Shown piece after piece: positions 16,471 to 24,966 of a stretch of 64,000 bases of DNA; position 1 is the stretch's first letter; each line of letters begins with the position of its first letter. Under the pieces are notes generated by a model. It did not search any database and was not told the DNA's origin. It saw only the letters and a list, made by a program, of their open reading frames with translations. This DNA is from Nocardioides halotolerans DSM 19273 (lineage in GTDB: Bacteria; Actinomycetota; Actinomycetes; Propionibacteriales; Nocardioidaceae), in assembly GCF_000422805.1 (NCBI RefSeq), contig NZ_AUGT01000024.1:1-64000 (forward strand), read 5' to 3'. A program made the position numbers and the translations under genes.

Positions 16471-18269
16471 CCACCCACACGGCGCTGCCGGTCGCCGACG
16501 CCCGGTCCCTGCGCCGCTACGTCCGCCGGCTGGCCCGCCAGCACCCCCGGCTGCTGTGGAGCGCCCTCGCGCTGCACGTCACCGCGGCCCTCGCCGGCCT
16601 GGCCGCGCCCCGGCTGCTCGGCAAACTCGTGCAGGCCGTCGACGCCGGCACGACCGTGGGCCACGTCGACCGCGTGGTGCTCGCGCTCGCGGTGTTCCTG
16701 GTCGTGCAGACCGTGCTCACCCGCTACGCCCGGTTGACCAGCCAGGTGCTCGGCGAGCAGGTGCTGGCCGAGCTGCGCGAGGACTTCGTCGGCAACGCGC
16801 TGGCCCTGCCGGTGGGCGTCGTCGAGTCCGCGGGCTCCGGAGACCTGCTGACGCGCACCAGCCGCGACGTCGACCAGCTCGGCTGGTCCGTGCGGTGGGC
16901 ACTGCCCGAGTGGACGATCGCGGTCGTGACGGCGGTCGTCACGTTCGTCGCGGCCGTCACCGTCGGCTGGTGGGTGCTCGGCCCGGTGGTGCTCGGCCTG
17001 CCGCCGCTCGTCGTGGGGCTGCGGTGGTACCTCGCGCGCGCCAAGGACGGCTACCTGCGCGAGTCGGCGACGTACTCCGCGACCAACGCGACCCTCACCG
17101 AGACCGTCGAGGGCGCGCGCACCGTCGAGGCGCTCGGGCTGGGCGACGAGCGGATCGCGGCGATCGACGCCGACGTCAAGGACTCCTACGACGCCGAGCG
17201 CTACACGCTGTGGCTGCGCACCGTGTTCTTCCCGAGCATGGAGCTCTCCTACCTCATCCCGACGGTGGCGACGCTGCTGCTCGGGGGCTACCTCTACTCC
17301 CAGGGCAGCGTGACCCTGGGCGAGGTCACCGCGGCGACGCTCTACGTGCAGATGCTGATCGACCCGGTCGACCGGATCGTCTCGATCCTCGACGAGCTCC
17401 AGCTGGGTGCGGCCTCGCTGGCGCGGCTGCTGGGCGTCGCCCAGGTGCCCGACGACCGTCAGGTCACCGGCGCCGAGCCCGCCGGCGAGGAGCTCGACGC
17501 CCGCGACGTCCGGTTCTCCTACGTCGAGGGGCGCGACGTGCTGCACGGCGTCGACCTCGACGTGGGCGTCGGCGAGCGGATCGCCATGGTCGGCCCCTCG
17601 GGCGCCGGCAAGTCCACGCTGGGCCGGCTGCTGGCCGGCATCCACCCGCCCCGCACCGGCGAGGTGACCGTGGGCGGCGTCGGTCTGGTGGAGCTGCCGC
17701 TCGCCGAGCTGCGCGGGCACGTCGCCCTGGTGACCCAGGAGCACCACGTGTTCGTCGGCACCCTGCGCGAGAACCTCGCGCTCGCGGCGCCCCCTGGCGC
17801 GACCGACGACGACATCCGCTCGTCGCTCGCCGCGGTCGACGCCCTCGAGTGGGTCGAGGCCCTGCCCGACGGGCTCGACACCGTCGTCGGGTCCGGCGGC
17901 CGGGCGCTCACCGCCGCCCAGGCCCAGCAGATCGCGCTGGCCAGGCTGGTGCTCGCCGACCCGCACACGCTCGTCCTCGACGAGGCCACCTCGCTGATCG
18001 ACCCGCGCGCGGCCCGGCACCTGGAGCGGTCGCTGGCCGCGGTGCTGCACGGCCGCACCGTGATCGCGATCGCCCACCGCCTCTTCTCGGCCCACGACGC
18101 CGACCGCGTCGCGGTGGTCGAGGACGGGAAGATCACCGAGCTCGGCTCGCACGACGACCTGGTCGCGGCCGGCGGCTCCTACGCCGCCCTGTGGCGCTCA
18201 TGGCAGGGCGACCGCGAGGGACGAGCGGGCGCCCGTCGCCTGAACGGGCTGAGCGAGCGGCGCGACTGA
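16467..18269 (+). CDS. ABC exporter half, intact Walker motifs
   Basis: A 600-aa half-transporter with an exporter-type membrane domain (about 30-320) and an NBD (about 345-580). Walker A GPSGAGKST (376-384), Walker B LVLDEATS (D505, E506) and the H-loop AIAHRLF are intact. The signature is changed from LSGGQ to LTAAQ (481-485). It complements its upstream partner: the one active site is this Walker A/B plus the partner's FSGGQ, while the other composite site lacks both halves. The ATGA overlap supports obligate heterodimer assembly in the cytoplasmic membrane. The tail after ~585 (EGRAGARRLNGLSERRD) is encoded by repeat-like DNA. Confidence 0.92.
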   Translation: MTTHTALPVADARSLRRYVRRLARQHPRLLWSALALHVTAALAGLAAPRLLGKLVQAVDAGTTVGHVDRVVLALAVFLVVQTVLTRYARLTSQVLGEQVLAELREDFVGNALALPVGVVESAGSGDLLTRTSRDVDQLGWSVRWALPEWTIAVVTAVVTFVAAVTVGWWVLGPVVLGLPPLVVGLRWYLARAKDGYLRESATYSATNATLTETVEGARTVEALGLGDERIAAIDADVKDSYDAERYTLWLRTVFFPSMELSYLIPTVATLLLGGYLYSQGSVTLGEVTAATLYVQMLIDPVDRIVSILDELQLGAASLARLLGVAQVPDDRQVTGAEPAGEELDARDVRFSYVEGRDVLHGVDLDVGVGERIAMVGPSGAGKSTLGRLLAGIHPPRTGEVTVGGVGLVELPLAELRGHVALVTQEHHVFVGTLRENLALAAPPGATDDDIRSSLAAVDALEWVEALPDGLDTVVGSGGRALTAAQAQQIALARLVLADPHTLVLDEATSLIDPRAARHLERSLAAVLHGRTVIAIAHRLFSAHDADRVAVVEDGKITELGSHDDLVAAGGSYAALWRSWQGDREGRAGARRLNGLSERRD

Positions 18270-18420
18270 GGCTCGCGAGCAGGTCGCCGCGAGGTACGAG
18301 CGGCGACCGGGCGCTCGGGAGGGTTGAGCAAGCGTCGCGTTGAGACCACCGCAGCCGATGCTGGAACTGGACCATGAGAGTTCCAGCGCGACCTTCAGAG
18401 GTTTCGAGACGGTTGCTGCG
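18270..18420. repeat. Repeat-rich gap 3' of the ABC exporter
   Basis: No gene is seen. It contains the 39-bp segment shared with 4237-4275 (from 18400, with palindrome GGTTGCTGCGCAACC). A short inverted repeat, GCTGGAACT (18360) against AGTTCCAGC (18379), is also present. Confidence 0.7.
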
Positions 18421-18540
18421 CAACCTCCTCAACCAGCGGTGGAGCGCTGAACAACCTCCTCAACCAGCGGTGGAGCGCTGCACAACCTCCTCAACCAGCG
18501 GTGGGGCGCTGCGCAACCTCCTCAACCAGCGGTGGGCCAT
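18421..18540. repeat. 31-bp tandem repeat, four units
   Basis: CAACCTCCTCAACCAGCGG recurs at 18421, 18452, 18483 and 18514 with a constant 31-bp period; the rest of the unit is TGGAGCGCTG plus two or three variable bases. The array looks like local amplification of the right end of the dispersed 39-bp element. The following bases to 18616 hold a further copy of the GTCGAGCTTGTCGAGA repeat in reverse (about 18590). Confidence 0.85.
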
Positions 18541-18616
18541 GGGCTGGTACGCAATCGAGCTCGTTCAGCTTCCAGCCCAGGCTGCGGAGGTCTCGACAAG
18601 CTCGACCAGCGCGAGC

Positions 18617-19306
18617 TCAACCAGCGTGCGGCGCGTGCTCCAGGCCCGTGATCCGGATGCCCGAGTGCACCTTGTACTTGCGGTTGATCGAGATCAGGAC
18701 GGCCGTGAGCGGCTCGAGCTGGCGGGCCAGGCGGAGCTTGCCGGCGCTGATGCCCTCGCGGCCGGTGACCGCTCGCGCCAGCTCCATCGCGACGGCCTTG
18801 CCGTCGTCGGAGTCACCCACGCAGAGCACGTCCTCGTCGAGGTAGTCCTCCTCGCCCCAGAGCCCGACGGCGGAGACGTTGTGGAAGGCGCCGACCACGG
18901 TCGCGTCCGGCGCCAGCGCTTGCGCACGCTCGGCAGCCGATCCCTCCCCGCCGTCGATCACGAGCCCGTGCGCCCCGCGCTTGTCGAAGGCGAGCGGGTT
19001 GACGCACGAGACCACGGTCCTGCCCGCCAGCGGCAGGGTGGCGACGAGCTCGTCGTGGCCGTCCCACGGCACCGCGAGCAGCACCACGTCGGCGTCGGCG
19101 CAGGCCTCGGCGTTCGCGGCGCCGGTGACCTCCCCGGCGCCGTCGACGCCCTCCAGCCGCGCGCGGATCTCCTCCGCGGTCACCGCGGCCTTCTCGGCGG
19201 CCCGTGAGCCGATCACCACGTCGTGCCCGTGGCGGGCGAAGCGGTAGCCGAGACCCTTGCCCTGCGGGCCGGTCCCGCCCATCACCGCGATCCGGTACGT
19301 CGTCAC
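18617..19306 (-). CDS. npdG: NADPH-dependent F420 reductase
   Basis: Cytoplasmic enzyme passing hydride between NADPH and coenzyme F420. The start is GTG 19306 (MTTYRIAVMGGTGPQGKG), 229 aa, the usual family length. The N-terminal Rossmann turn GGTGPQGKGLGYRFARHGH and the GSRAAEKA loop, which fits NADP(H) binding, are visible. The middle VVLLAVPWDGHDELV and SCVNPLAFDK stretches match the F420-dependent NADP reductase family. It supports the F420 economy seen elsewhere in the window (fbiC and two F420 oxidoreductases). It stands alone between repeats and the divergent acyltransferase gene. Confidence 0.88.
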   Translation of the reverse strand: MTTYRIAVMGGTGPQGKGLGYRFARHGHDVVIGSRAAEKAAVTAEEIRARLEGVDGAGEVTGAANAEACADADVVLLAVPWDGHDELVATLPLAGRTVVSCVNPLAFDKRGAHGLVIDGGEGSAAERAQALAPDATVVGAFHNVSAVGLWGEEDYLDEDVLCVGDSDDGKAVAMELARAVTGREGISAGKLRLARQLEPLTAVLISINRKYKVHSGIRITGLEHAPHAG

Positions 19307-19397
19307 CCGCGCGATGCTCGCACGCCACGGCGACGTGACCTCGCAGTGGCCCGGCAGTTGATATTTTCGACCCATCAAGGACACGGACCACGAGGCG

Positions 19398-21506
19398 ATG
19401 CCGAGAGAGCTGCGCGGAGACATCCAGGGGCTGCGCGCGGTCGCGGTCCTGACGGTGATCGCTGCCCACGCCGGGGTGCCGTTCCTGCCCGGCGGCTTCG
19501 TGGGCGTCGACGTGTTCTACGTCATCTCCGGCTACCTCATCGCCTCGCTGCTCTACCGCGAGGTGCTGCTCACGGGGAGGATCTCGGTCGGGGCGTTCTG
19601 GGCCCGCCGGGCCCGGCGCATCCTGCCGGCGGCCACCCTCGTCACGGTCGTGACGGTGCTGCTCTCGCTCGCGTGGCTGAGCCTGCTCGACGCGCGCCAG
19701 GTGGTCGTCGACGCGCTCTGGGCCTCGGCGTTCGCGGCCAACATCCACTTCGCGCAGCAGGGCGTCTACTACTTCGCCCAGGGCGAGGGGCCCTCGCCGC
19801 TGCAGCACTACTGGTCGCTCGCCGTCGAGGAGCAGTTCTACGTCGTCTGGCCGCTGCTGCTCGGCGCGTGCCTCGTCGTGACCCGCTGGCTGCGCCGGGG
19901 CCGGACCCGCCAGGTCGAGCGGCTCCCGCGCAGCGCGGTGCTCACGATGCTGGTCGTGCTGACCCTGGCGTCCCTCGCGTGGTCGATCCACGCGACCGTG
20001 GCCTCCCCCGCCTCGGCGTACTTCTCGACGCTGACCCGCGCCTGGGAGCTCGGCGCCGGCGCGCTGGTCGCGCTGGTGCCCCCGACGTTCGTGCGCCGCC
20101 TCACCCGCCTCAGCCTCGAGACAATGGCGGTCGCCGGCGCGGGGCTGCTCGTGACGTCCTGCGTGGTGATCACCGAGGACACGCCGTTCCCCGGCATCGC
20201 GGCCGTCCTGCCGGTCGCGGGCACCGCGCTGCTGATCCTCTCGGGCTCGGCCGCCGACGCGCCCGGCAAGCGGACGACGTCGAGCCGGGCCCTGGCCGTC
20301 GCCCCCATGCGGATGATCGGCGACTGGTCCTACTCGCTCTACCTGTGGCACTGGCCGGCGTTCGTGCTGCCGCCGGTCGCGCTCGACCGCGGCATGACGC
20401 CGGTCGAGAAGGCGCTCGCGGTCCTCGTGGTGATCACGCTGTCGGCGTACTCCTACCGGTTCGTCGAGACGCCCTTCCGGGTCGGCCGCCCGGCGCGCCG
20501 GCTCGTCCGGCGCCGGGCGCTGGTGCTCTACCCCGCCAGCGCCGTGCTGGTGGTCGCCACCGCCGGCGGGGCCTGGTGGTGGACGGGCCACCAGGGCGGC
20601 GAGCACGGCAACACCCCGCCGATCACCGTCGCCGGCCCACCCATCGACGGTGTGCACAACACCGAGGCGCTGGTGCGGGCCTCGGTCTCCGCGGCCAAGG
20701 ACAAGCGCGCGGTGCCGAGCAACCTCACCCCCGACCTGCTCAACCTGCGCGACTCGATCGCCGACGTCGGCGAGTGCGACTACGAGGACAACGTCCGCAC
20801 CCTCTGCCCGCACGGCGACGGCGACCGGTCGGTCGTGGTGATCGGCGACTCCCACGCCCGGGCCTGGATCCCGGCGTTCAACCGCATCATCGACGCCGGC
20901 CACTGGACCGCCTACTACCTCGTCAAGCCGCAGTGCACCGCCGCGCACGTCACGATCGCCTCGCTCGGGTCCGACCAGCCGTTCACCGACTGCTCCGACT
21001 TCCAGGACTGGGTGGTCGGCCAGGTCGAGGAGCTGCACCCCGACCTGGTGGTCGTCGCGTCGTCCCCTCCGGTCAACGGGGTGTTCGACGGCGGCAAGCG
21101 CATCACCTCGGTCGACGGGATCATCCCGATCCTGCGCGCGGGCTACGACGACCTCTTCATCGAGCTCAGCCAGTACGCCGACCAGGTGGCGCTGGTCCGC
21201 GACGTGCCGAAGTCACCCGACGACCCGGCCACCTGCCTCTCCTCGGGCAGCCCCAGCCTCGGCGACTGCATGTTCGAGCCCGTCGAGCGCTCCACGGTCC
21301 TCGGCAACGTGGCGGTCGACTCGGCCCGCAGCACCGGCATCGAGGTCGTCGACCCGACCCCGTGGCTCTGCTACCAGGGCGAGTGCCCGATCGTCATCGG
21401 CGGCACGCTGAGCTACCGCGACACCGACCACATCACCACCGAGTACGCCGCCAACCTCTGGAGCGAGCTCGGCCACGCGCTGCACATGCTGACCGCGGTG
21501 GAGTGA
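19398..21506 (+). CDS. OafA-type acyltransferase with SGNH domain
   Basis: A 702-aa integral membrane acyltransferase that O-acylates surface glycans or peptidoglycan. Residues 1-370 form the acyltransferase-3 domain with about 10 helices; RGDIQGLRAVAVLTVIAAHA, the FFYVISGYLIASLL-like segment and HYWSLAVEEQFYVVWPL are diagnostic. A linker and an eleventh helix (about 375-395) lead to an external SGNH domain. That domain has the nucleophile S485 in VIGDSHARAW and the acid/base pair D677-H678 in DTDHITTEYA. Such fusions occur in OafA and related exopolysaccharide O-acetylases. Divergent from the F420 reductase gene. Confidence 0.92.
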   Translation: MPRELRGDIQGLRAVAVLTVIAAHAGVPFLPGGFVGVDVFYVISGYLIASLLYREVLLTGRISVGAFWARRARRILPAATLVTVVTVLLSLAWLSLLDARQVVVDALWASAFAANIHFAQQGVYYFAQGEGPSPLQHYWSLAVEEQFYVVWPLLLGACLVVTRWLRRGRTRQVERLPRSAVLTMLVVLTLASLAWSIHATVASPASAYFSTLTRAWELGAGALVALVPPTFVRRLTRLSLETMAVAGAGLLVTSCVVITEDTPFPGIAAVLPVAGTALLILSGSAADAPGKRTTSSRALAVAPMRMIGDWSYSLYLWHWPAFVLPPVALDRGMTPVEKALAVLVVITLSAYSYRFVETPFRVGRPARRLVRRRALVLYPASAVLVVATAGGAWWWTGHQGGEHGNTPPITVAGPPIDGVHNTEALVRASVSAAKDKRAVPSNLTPDLLNLRDSIADVGECDYEDNVRTLCPHGDGDRSVVVIGDSHARAWIPAFNRIIDAGHWTAYYLVKPQCTAAHVTIASLGSDQPFTDCSDFQDWVVGQVEELHPDLVVVASSPPVNGVFDGGKRITSVDGIIPILRAGYDDLFIELSQYADQVALVRDVPKSPDDPATCLSSGSPSLGDCMFEPVERSTVLGNVAVDSARSTGIEVVDPTPWLCYQGECPIVIGGTLSYRDTDHITTEYAANLWSELGHALHMLTAVE

Positions 21507-21517
21507 GGCCCGCGCCG

Positions 21518-21664
21518 ACGGTGGCTGAGGTGCGAAGGCGCTCTGGCGCCTGAGCCTCGAAGCCTCTGAACGCTGCGCCGGGACTGGCGTGGTCCAGGAT
21601 GGCTGCCTTCGCTGCAGCGGCTTCGAGGCTCGGCCGTGGACGGCCTCACACCTCAGCCATCGAG
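21518..21664. repeat. Long imperfect hairpin repeat
   Basis: The gap between 21507 and 21724 contains two inverted arms. GGTGGCTGAGGTGCG and GAGCCTCGAAGCC on the left match GGCTTCGAGGCTC and CACACCTCAGCCATCG on the right, giving an element of about 147 bp that folds on itself. One arm alone is found near 4083-4128 and a fragment near 55550. It may terminate the upstream acyltransferase mRNA; this is inference. Confidence 0.7.
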
Positions 21665-21696
21665 TCGGGACGTGTGTCCTTCGCGACCTTGTAATA

Positions 21697-21715
21697 GTGA
21701 CAGTGCCACTGTCAC
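21697..21715. promoter_or_regulatory. Perfect 19-bp operator palindrome
   Basis: GTGACAGTG-C-CACTGTCAC, perfect 9-bp arms around one base, 9 nt upstream of the GTG start at 21725. TAATAGT just before it may contribute to a -10 box. The symmetry and position fit a TetR- or GntR-type repressor site controlling the three-gene operon 21725-24816. No regulator gene for it is seen nearby. Confidence 0.7.
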
Positions 21716-21724
21716 AGTTGGGGC

Positions 21725-22759
21725 GTGCAGCTCTCCTATCCCCTCCAGTACTCCGGCAACCCGCGCGAGACCGCTGACCAGGTCGCCGAGCTCGAGCAGG
21801 CCGGCCTCGACATGGTCTGGGTGGCCGAGGCCTACGGCTTCGACTCACCGACGCTGATGGGCTACCTCGCCGCCAAGACCGAGCGGCTCCAGATCGGTGC
21901 GGGCATCATCAACGTCTTCTCGCGCACGCCCGGCGCGATCCTGCAGACCGCGGCCGGCCTCGACAACGTGTCGGCCGGGCGGGCCGTGCTCGGCCTGGGC
22001 GCGAGCGGCCCGCAGGTGATCGAGGGGTTCCACGGCCTTCCCTACGAGAAGCCGCTGGGCCGCACCCGCGAGGTGATCCGCCTGGTCCGCTCCGGGCTGA
22101 AGCGCGAGCCGCTGGAGTCGCACGGGATCTTCGACATCCCGCTCTCGGAGGGCAAGGGGCTCGGCCTCGGCAAGCCGCTCAAGATCCTGGTCCACCCCGA
22201 GCGCGACACGATCCCGATCTGGGTCGCGTCCCTCGGCGACAAGAACGTCGAGATGACCGCCGAGCTGGCCGACGGCTGGCTGCCGATCATGTTCGTGCCC
22301 GACAAGGCGCGCGACGTCTGGGGCGACGCCCTCGACGCCGGCACGGCCAAGCGCGACCCGGGGCTGGCGCCGCTGCAGATCAGCGCCGGCGGCATGGTCG
22401 CCATCGGCGAGGGCGAGGACACCAAGGCGCTGCTGGAGTTCCTGCGCCCGATGTACGCCCTCTACGTCGGCGGCATGGGCGCGCGCGGCAAGAACTTCTA
22501 CAACGAGCTCGCGCAGCACTACGGCTACGAGAAGGAGGCCAAGGAGATCCAGGACCTCTACCTCGACGGCAAGAAGAAGGAGGCCGAGGCGCTCGTCCCG
22601 ATGGAGTGGATGGAGCAGAGCAACCTCGTCGGCCCCGCGTCGTACGTCCAGGAGCGCATCGCGGCGTTCAAGGAGGCCGGCGTGAGCCACCTCTCGATCG
22701 TCCCGGCCACCGACAACCCCGCGGCGACGGTGAGCCAGCTCAAGGAATGGGTGTCGTGA
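21725..22759 (+). CDS. F420-dependent LLM-class oxidoreductase
   Basis: A 344-aa luciferase-like monooxygenase-fold enzyme using reduced F420. The start is GTG 21725 (MQLSYPLQYSGNPRETADQV). The family stretches GLDMVWVAEAYGFDSPTL, IGAGIINVFSRTPG and LGLGASGPQVIEGFHG are characteristic of the actinobacterial group that includes mycobacterial Rv3520c. It is the first gene of an operon with a DUF2236 oxygenase and an acyl-CoA dehydrogenase (gap of 10 nt, then an overlap of 8). This suggests a role in lipid or steroid oxidation. A perfect palindrome just upstream probably regulates it. Substrate unknown. Confidence 0.9.
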   Translation: MQLSYPLQYSGNPRETADQVAELEQAGLDMVWVAEAYGFDSPTLMGYLAAKTERLQIGAGIINVFSRTPGAILQTAAGLDNVSAGRAVLGLGASGPQVIEGFHGLPYEKPLGRTREVIRLVRSGLKREPLESHGIFDIPLSEGKGLGLGKPLKILVHPERDTIPIWVASLGDKNVEMTAELADGWLPIMFVPDKARDVWGDALDAGTAKRDPGLAPLQISAGGMVAIGEGEDTKALLEFLRPMYALYVGGMGARGKNFYNELAQHYGYEKEAKEIQDLYLDGKKKEAEALVPMEWMEQSNLVGPASYVQERIAAFKEAGVSHLSIVPATDNPAATVSQLKEWVS

Positions 22760-22769
22760 GGCCGACGCT

Positions 22770-23660
22770 GTGAGGCTGGCGTCCCGGCACCGCTACGACA
22801 ACCTCGAGCTGATCCGGACCCTCGACCCCTACGACGACGCCGACCGCGACCGCATCGTCAGCCTCACCGGCCGCCACGACTTCCCCTGGGACTTCGACCA
22901 GGGCACGGCCATCGCGTTCCTGCGCGACTACGGCATCCCGTCGATCTCCCGGCTGCTCGACCGCACCCGCGAGTTCGAGGACCACGGCGTGAAGCGGTAC
23001 GACGACACGCTGTTCTTCCAGGAGGAGGCGATCCTCGAGGGCGTCGACTCCGAGCGCTCGCACACCGCGATCCGCCGGCTCAACCGCATCCACGGCCACT
23101 ACGACATCCCGAACGACGAGTTCCAGTACGTCCTCGCCACCACGATCGTCGGGCCGGTGCGCTGGATCCGCCGCTACGGCTGGCGCCCGCTCGACGAGCG
23201 CGAGCTGGTGGCGATGGCGCGCTTCACGACCCGGTTCGGCGAGTTGATGGGCATCAAGGGCCTGCCCGAGACCTACGAGGGCTACGAGGACCTGCTCGAC
23301 TCCTACGAGGCGGAGCGGTTCGCGTTCGACCCGGCCAACAGGCGGGTCACCGAGGCGACGATCCGCATCGGCCGCGCCACCGCGCCGTGGTACCTCAAAC
23401 CCGGCTTCCGCCGGGTCTCGATCGCCCTGATGGACGAGCCGCTGCGCCTCGCGCTCGGCATGGAGGAGCAGCCGCGCTGGCTGGTGCGCGCGGTCGACCT
23501 CGGCCTGCGGCTGCGCGCCAGGGTCCTGCGGTTCCTCCCGCCGCGCCGCGCGCCGTACGAGCGCACGCACCCGACCTACCCGAACGGCTACGAGCTGGCG
23601 AAGATCGGCCCCGCCTCGATGCTCGACGACCTGAACAAGAAGGAGCGGACCGTTGCCTGA
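22770..23660 (+). CDS. DUF2236 (MpaB-like) oxygenase family protein
   Basis: A 296-aa protein from GTG 22770. The DUF2236 family includes heme-containing rubber oxygenases and MpaB-type oxygenases. Conserved features seen are GTAIAFLRDYGIPSISRLL (about 45), the histidine-containing RLNRIHGHYDIPNDEFQYVL (about 105) with the central helix VLATTIVGPVRWIRRYG, and the C-terminal FDPANRRVT region. Heme binding is known for some members only. It sits between an F420 oxidoreductase and an acyl-CoA dehydrogenase, so lipid or steroid oxidation is likely. Its stop overlaps the TTG start of the next gene. Confidence 0.85.
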   Translation: MRLASRHRYDNLELIRTLDPYDDADRDRIVSLTGRHDFPWDFDQGTAIAFLRDYGIPSISRLLDRTREFEDHGVKRYDDTLFFQEEAILEGVDSERSHTAIRRLNRIHGHYDIPNDEFQYVLATTIVGPVRWIRRYGWRPLDERELVAMARFTTRFGELMGIKGLPETYEGYEDLLDSYEAERFAFDPANRRVTEATIRIGRATAPWYLKPGFRRVSIALMDEPLRLALGMEEQPRWLVRAVDLGLRLRARVLRFLPPRRAPYERTHPTYPNGYELAKIGPASMLDDLNKKERTVA

Positions 23661-24816
23661 CGAGCCCTCGACCACGGTGCCCGGTTTCTACGACCAGGAG
23701 CACGAGGACTTCCGCGCCACCGCGCGCGCCTTCCTGAAGAAGGAGGTCGTGCCGTTCCACGACCAGTGGGAGAAGGACGGCCAGGTCGACCGCGAGGTGT
23801 GGCGCAAGGCGGGCGCGGCGGGGCTGCTCTGCTTCGACGTCGACGAGGAGTACGGCGGCGCGGGGGTCAAGGACTTCCGCTACAACGTCGTCCTCACCGA
23901 GGAGATCACCCGCGCGGGCGCGAGCGGGGTCGGCTTCCCGGTGCACAACGACGTCATCGTCCCCTACATCTCGGCGCTCGCGAACGACGAGCAGAAGCAG
24001 CGGTGGCTGCCCGGCCTGGTCTCCGGCGACCTGGTCTCGGCGATCGCCATGACCGAGCCCGGGGCCGGCTCCGACCTCCAGGGCATCCGCACCTCGGCGG
24101 TCGACAAGGGAGACCACTACGTGCTCAACGGCTCGAAGACCTTCATCTCCAACGGCATCCTGTCCGACCTGGTGATCGTGGTCGCGCGCACCGACCCCGA
24201 CGCCGGCCACCAGGGCATCTCGCTGCTGGTGGTCGAGCGCGGCATGCCCGGCTTCGAGCGCGGCCGCAAGCTCGACAAGGTCGGGCTCCGTGCGCAGGAC
24301 ACCGCCGAGCTGTTCTTCGACAACGTCGAGGTGCCCAAGGCCAACCTGCTCGGCACCGAGGGCTCGGGGTTCGTCTCGCTCATGGAGAACCTGCCGCAGG
24401 AGCGGGTCTCGATTGCGGCGATCGCGGTGGCGGTGTCGGAGCTGGTGCTGGAGCTGTGCCTCGACTACGCCAAGACCCGGACGGCGTTCGGCAAGCCCAT
24501 CGGCAGCTTCCAGCACAACCGGTTCCTGCTCGCCGAGATGGCCACCGAGGTGCACATCGCAAGGGTCTTCCTCAACGACTGCGTGACCAGGCTGAACGCC
24601 GACGAGGTCGACACCTCGCTGGCGTCGATGGCGAAGTGGTGGACCACCGAGCTCCAGACCAAGATCGTCGATCGCGGCGTCCAGCTGTTCGGTGGCTACG
24701 GCTACATGACGGAGTACCCCATTGCCAAGGCGTTCGTGGACTCGCGCATCCAGACCATCTACGGCGGGACCACCGAGATCCAGAAGGAGATCATCGGCCG
24801 GATGCTCGGCCTCTGA
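23653..24816 (+). CDS. Acyl-CoA dehydrogenase
   Basis: A 387-aa flavoprotein that introduces the alpha-beta double bond into an acyl-CoA. The start is TTG 23653 (MPDEPSTTVPGFYDQEHEDF), preceded by AAGGAG about 8 nt upstream; no ATG fits. Family signatures are SAIAMTEPGAGSDLQGIRT (about 130) and GVQLFGGYGYMTEYPIAKAF (about 340). Near the C-terminus it reads IYGGTTEIQKEI, with Gly where medium-chain enzymes carry the catalytic Glu. The base is therefore probably the glutamate in NLPQERVSIA (about 257), as in long-chain and isovaleryl-CoA enzymes; this is inferred from family knowledge. Last gene of the operon. Confidence 0.93.
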   Translation: MPDEPSTTVPGFYDQEHEDFRATARAFLKKEVVPFHDQWEKDGQVDREVWRKAGAAGLLCFDVDEEYGGAGVKDFRYNVVLTEEITRAGASGVGFPVHNDVIVPYISALANDEQKQRWLPGLVSGDLVSAIAMTEPGAGSDLQGIRTSAVDKGDHYVLNGSKTFISNGILSDLVIVVARTDPDAGHQGISLLVVERGMPGFERGRKLDKVGLRAQDTAELFFDNVEVPKANLLGTEGSGFVSLMENLPQERVSIAAIAVAVSELVLELCLDYAKTRTAFGKPIGSFQHNRFLLAEMATEVHIARVFLNDCVTRLNADEVDTSLASMAKWWTTELQTKIVDRGVQLFGGYGYMTEYPIAKAFVDSRIQTIYGGTTEIQKEIIGRMLGL

Positions 24817-24966
24817 CTCGCCTGCTGGTCCAGACCAGCGTCGGCGCTGGCACAAACCGAGTGGGTGTGCCGTCGATGAGTTCGGCAGGGTTGGCGGGTC
24901 GTTGTCGCTGCCCTCTCGGGGAGATCCCCGATGCCGACTGTCCCCGCTCTCTGATGGAGTGTCCCC

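Noticed and set aside
18421..18540. Possible CRISPR array (regular 31-bp period)
   Set aside because: Units are directly abutting without unique spacers and no cas gene is present.
18813..21038. Long minus-strand open frame opposite the OafA-type acyltransferase
   Set aside because: The plus strand encodes a complete acyltransferase with catalytic residues; the antisense product is Arg/Asp/Gly-rich and featureless.
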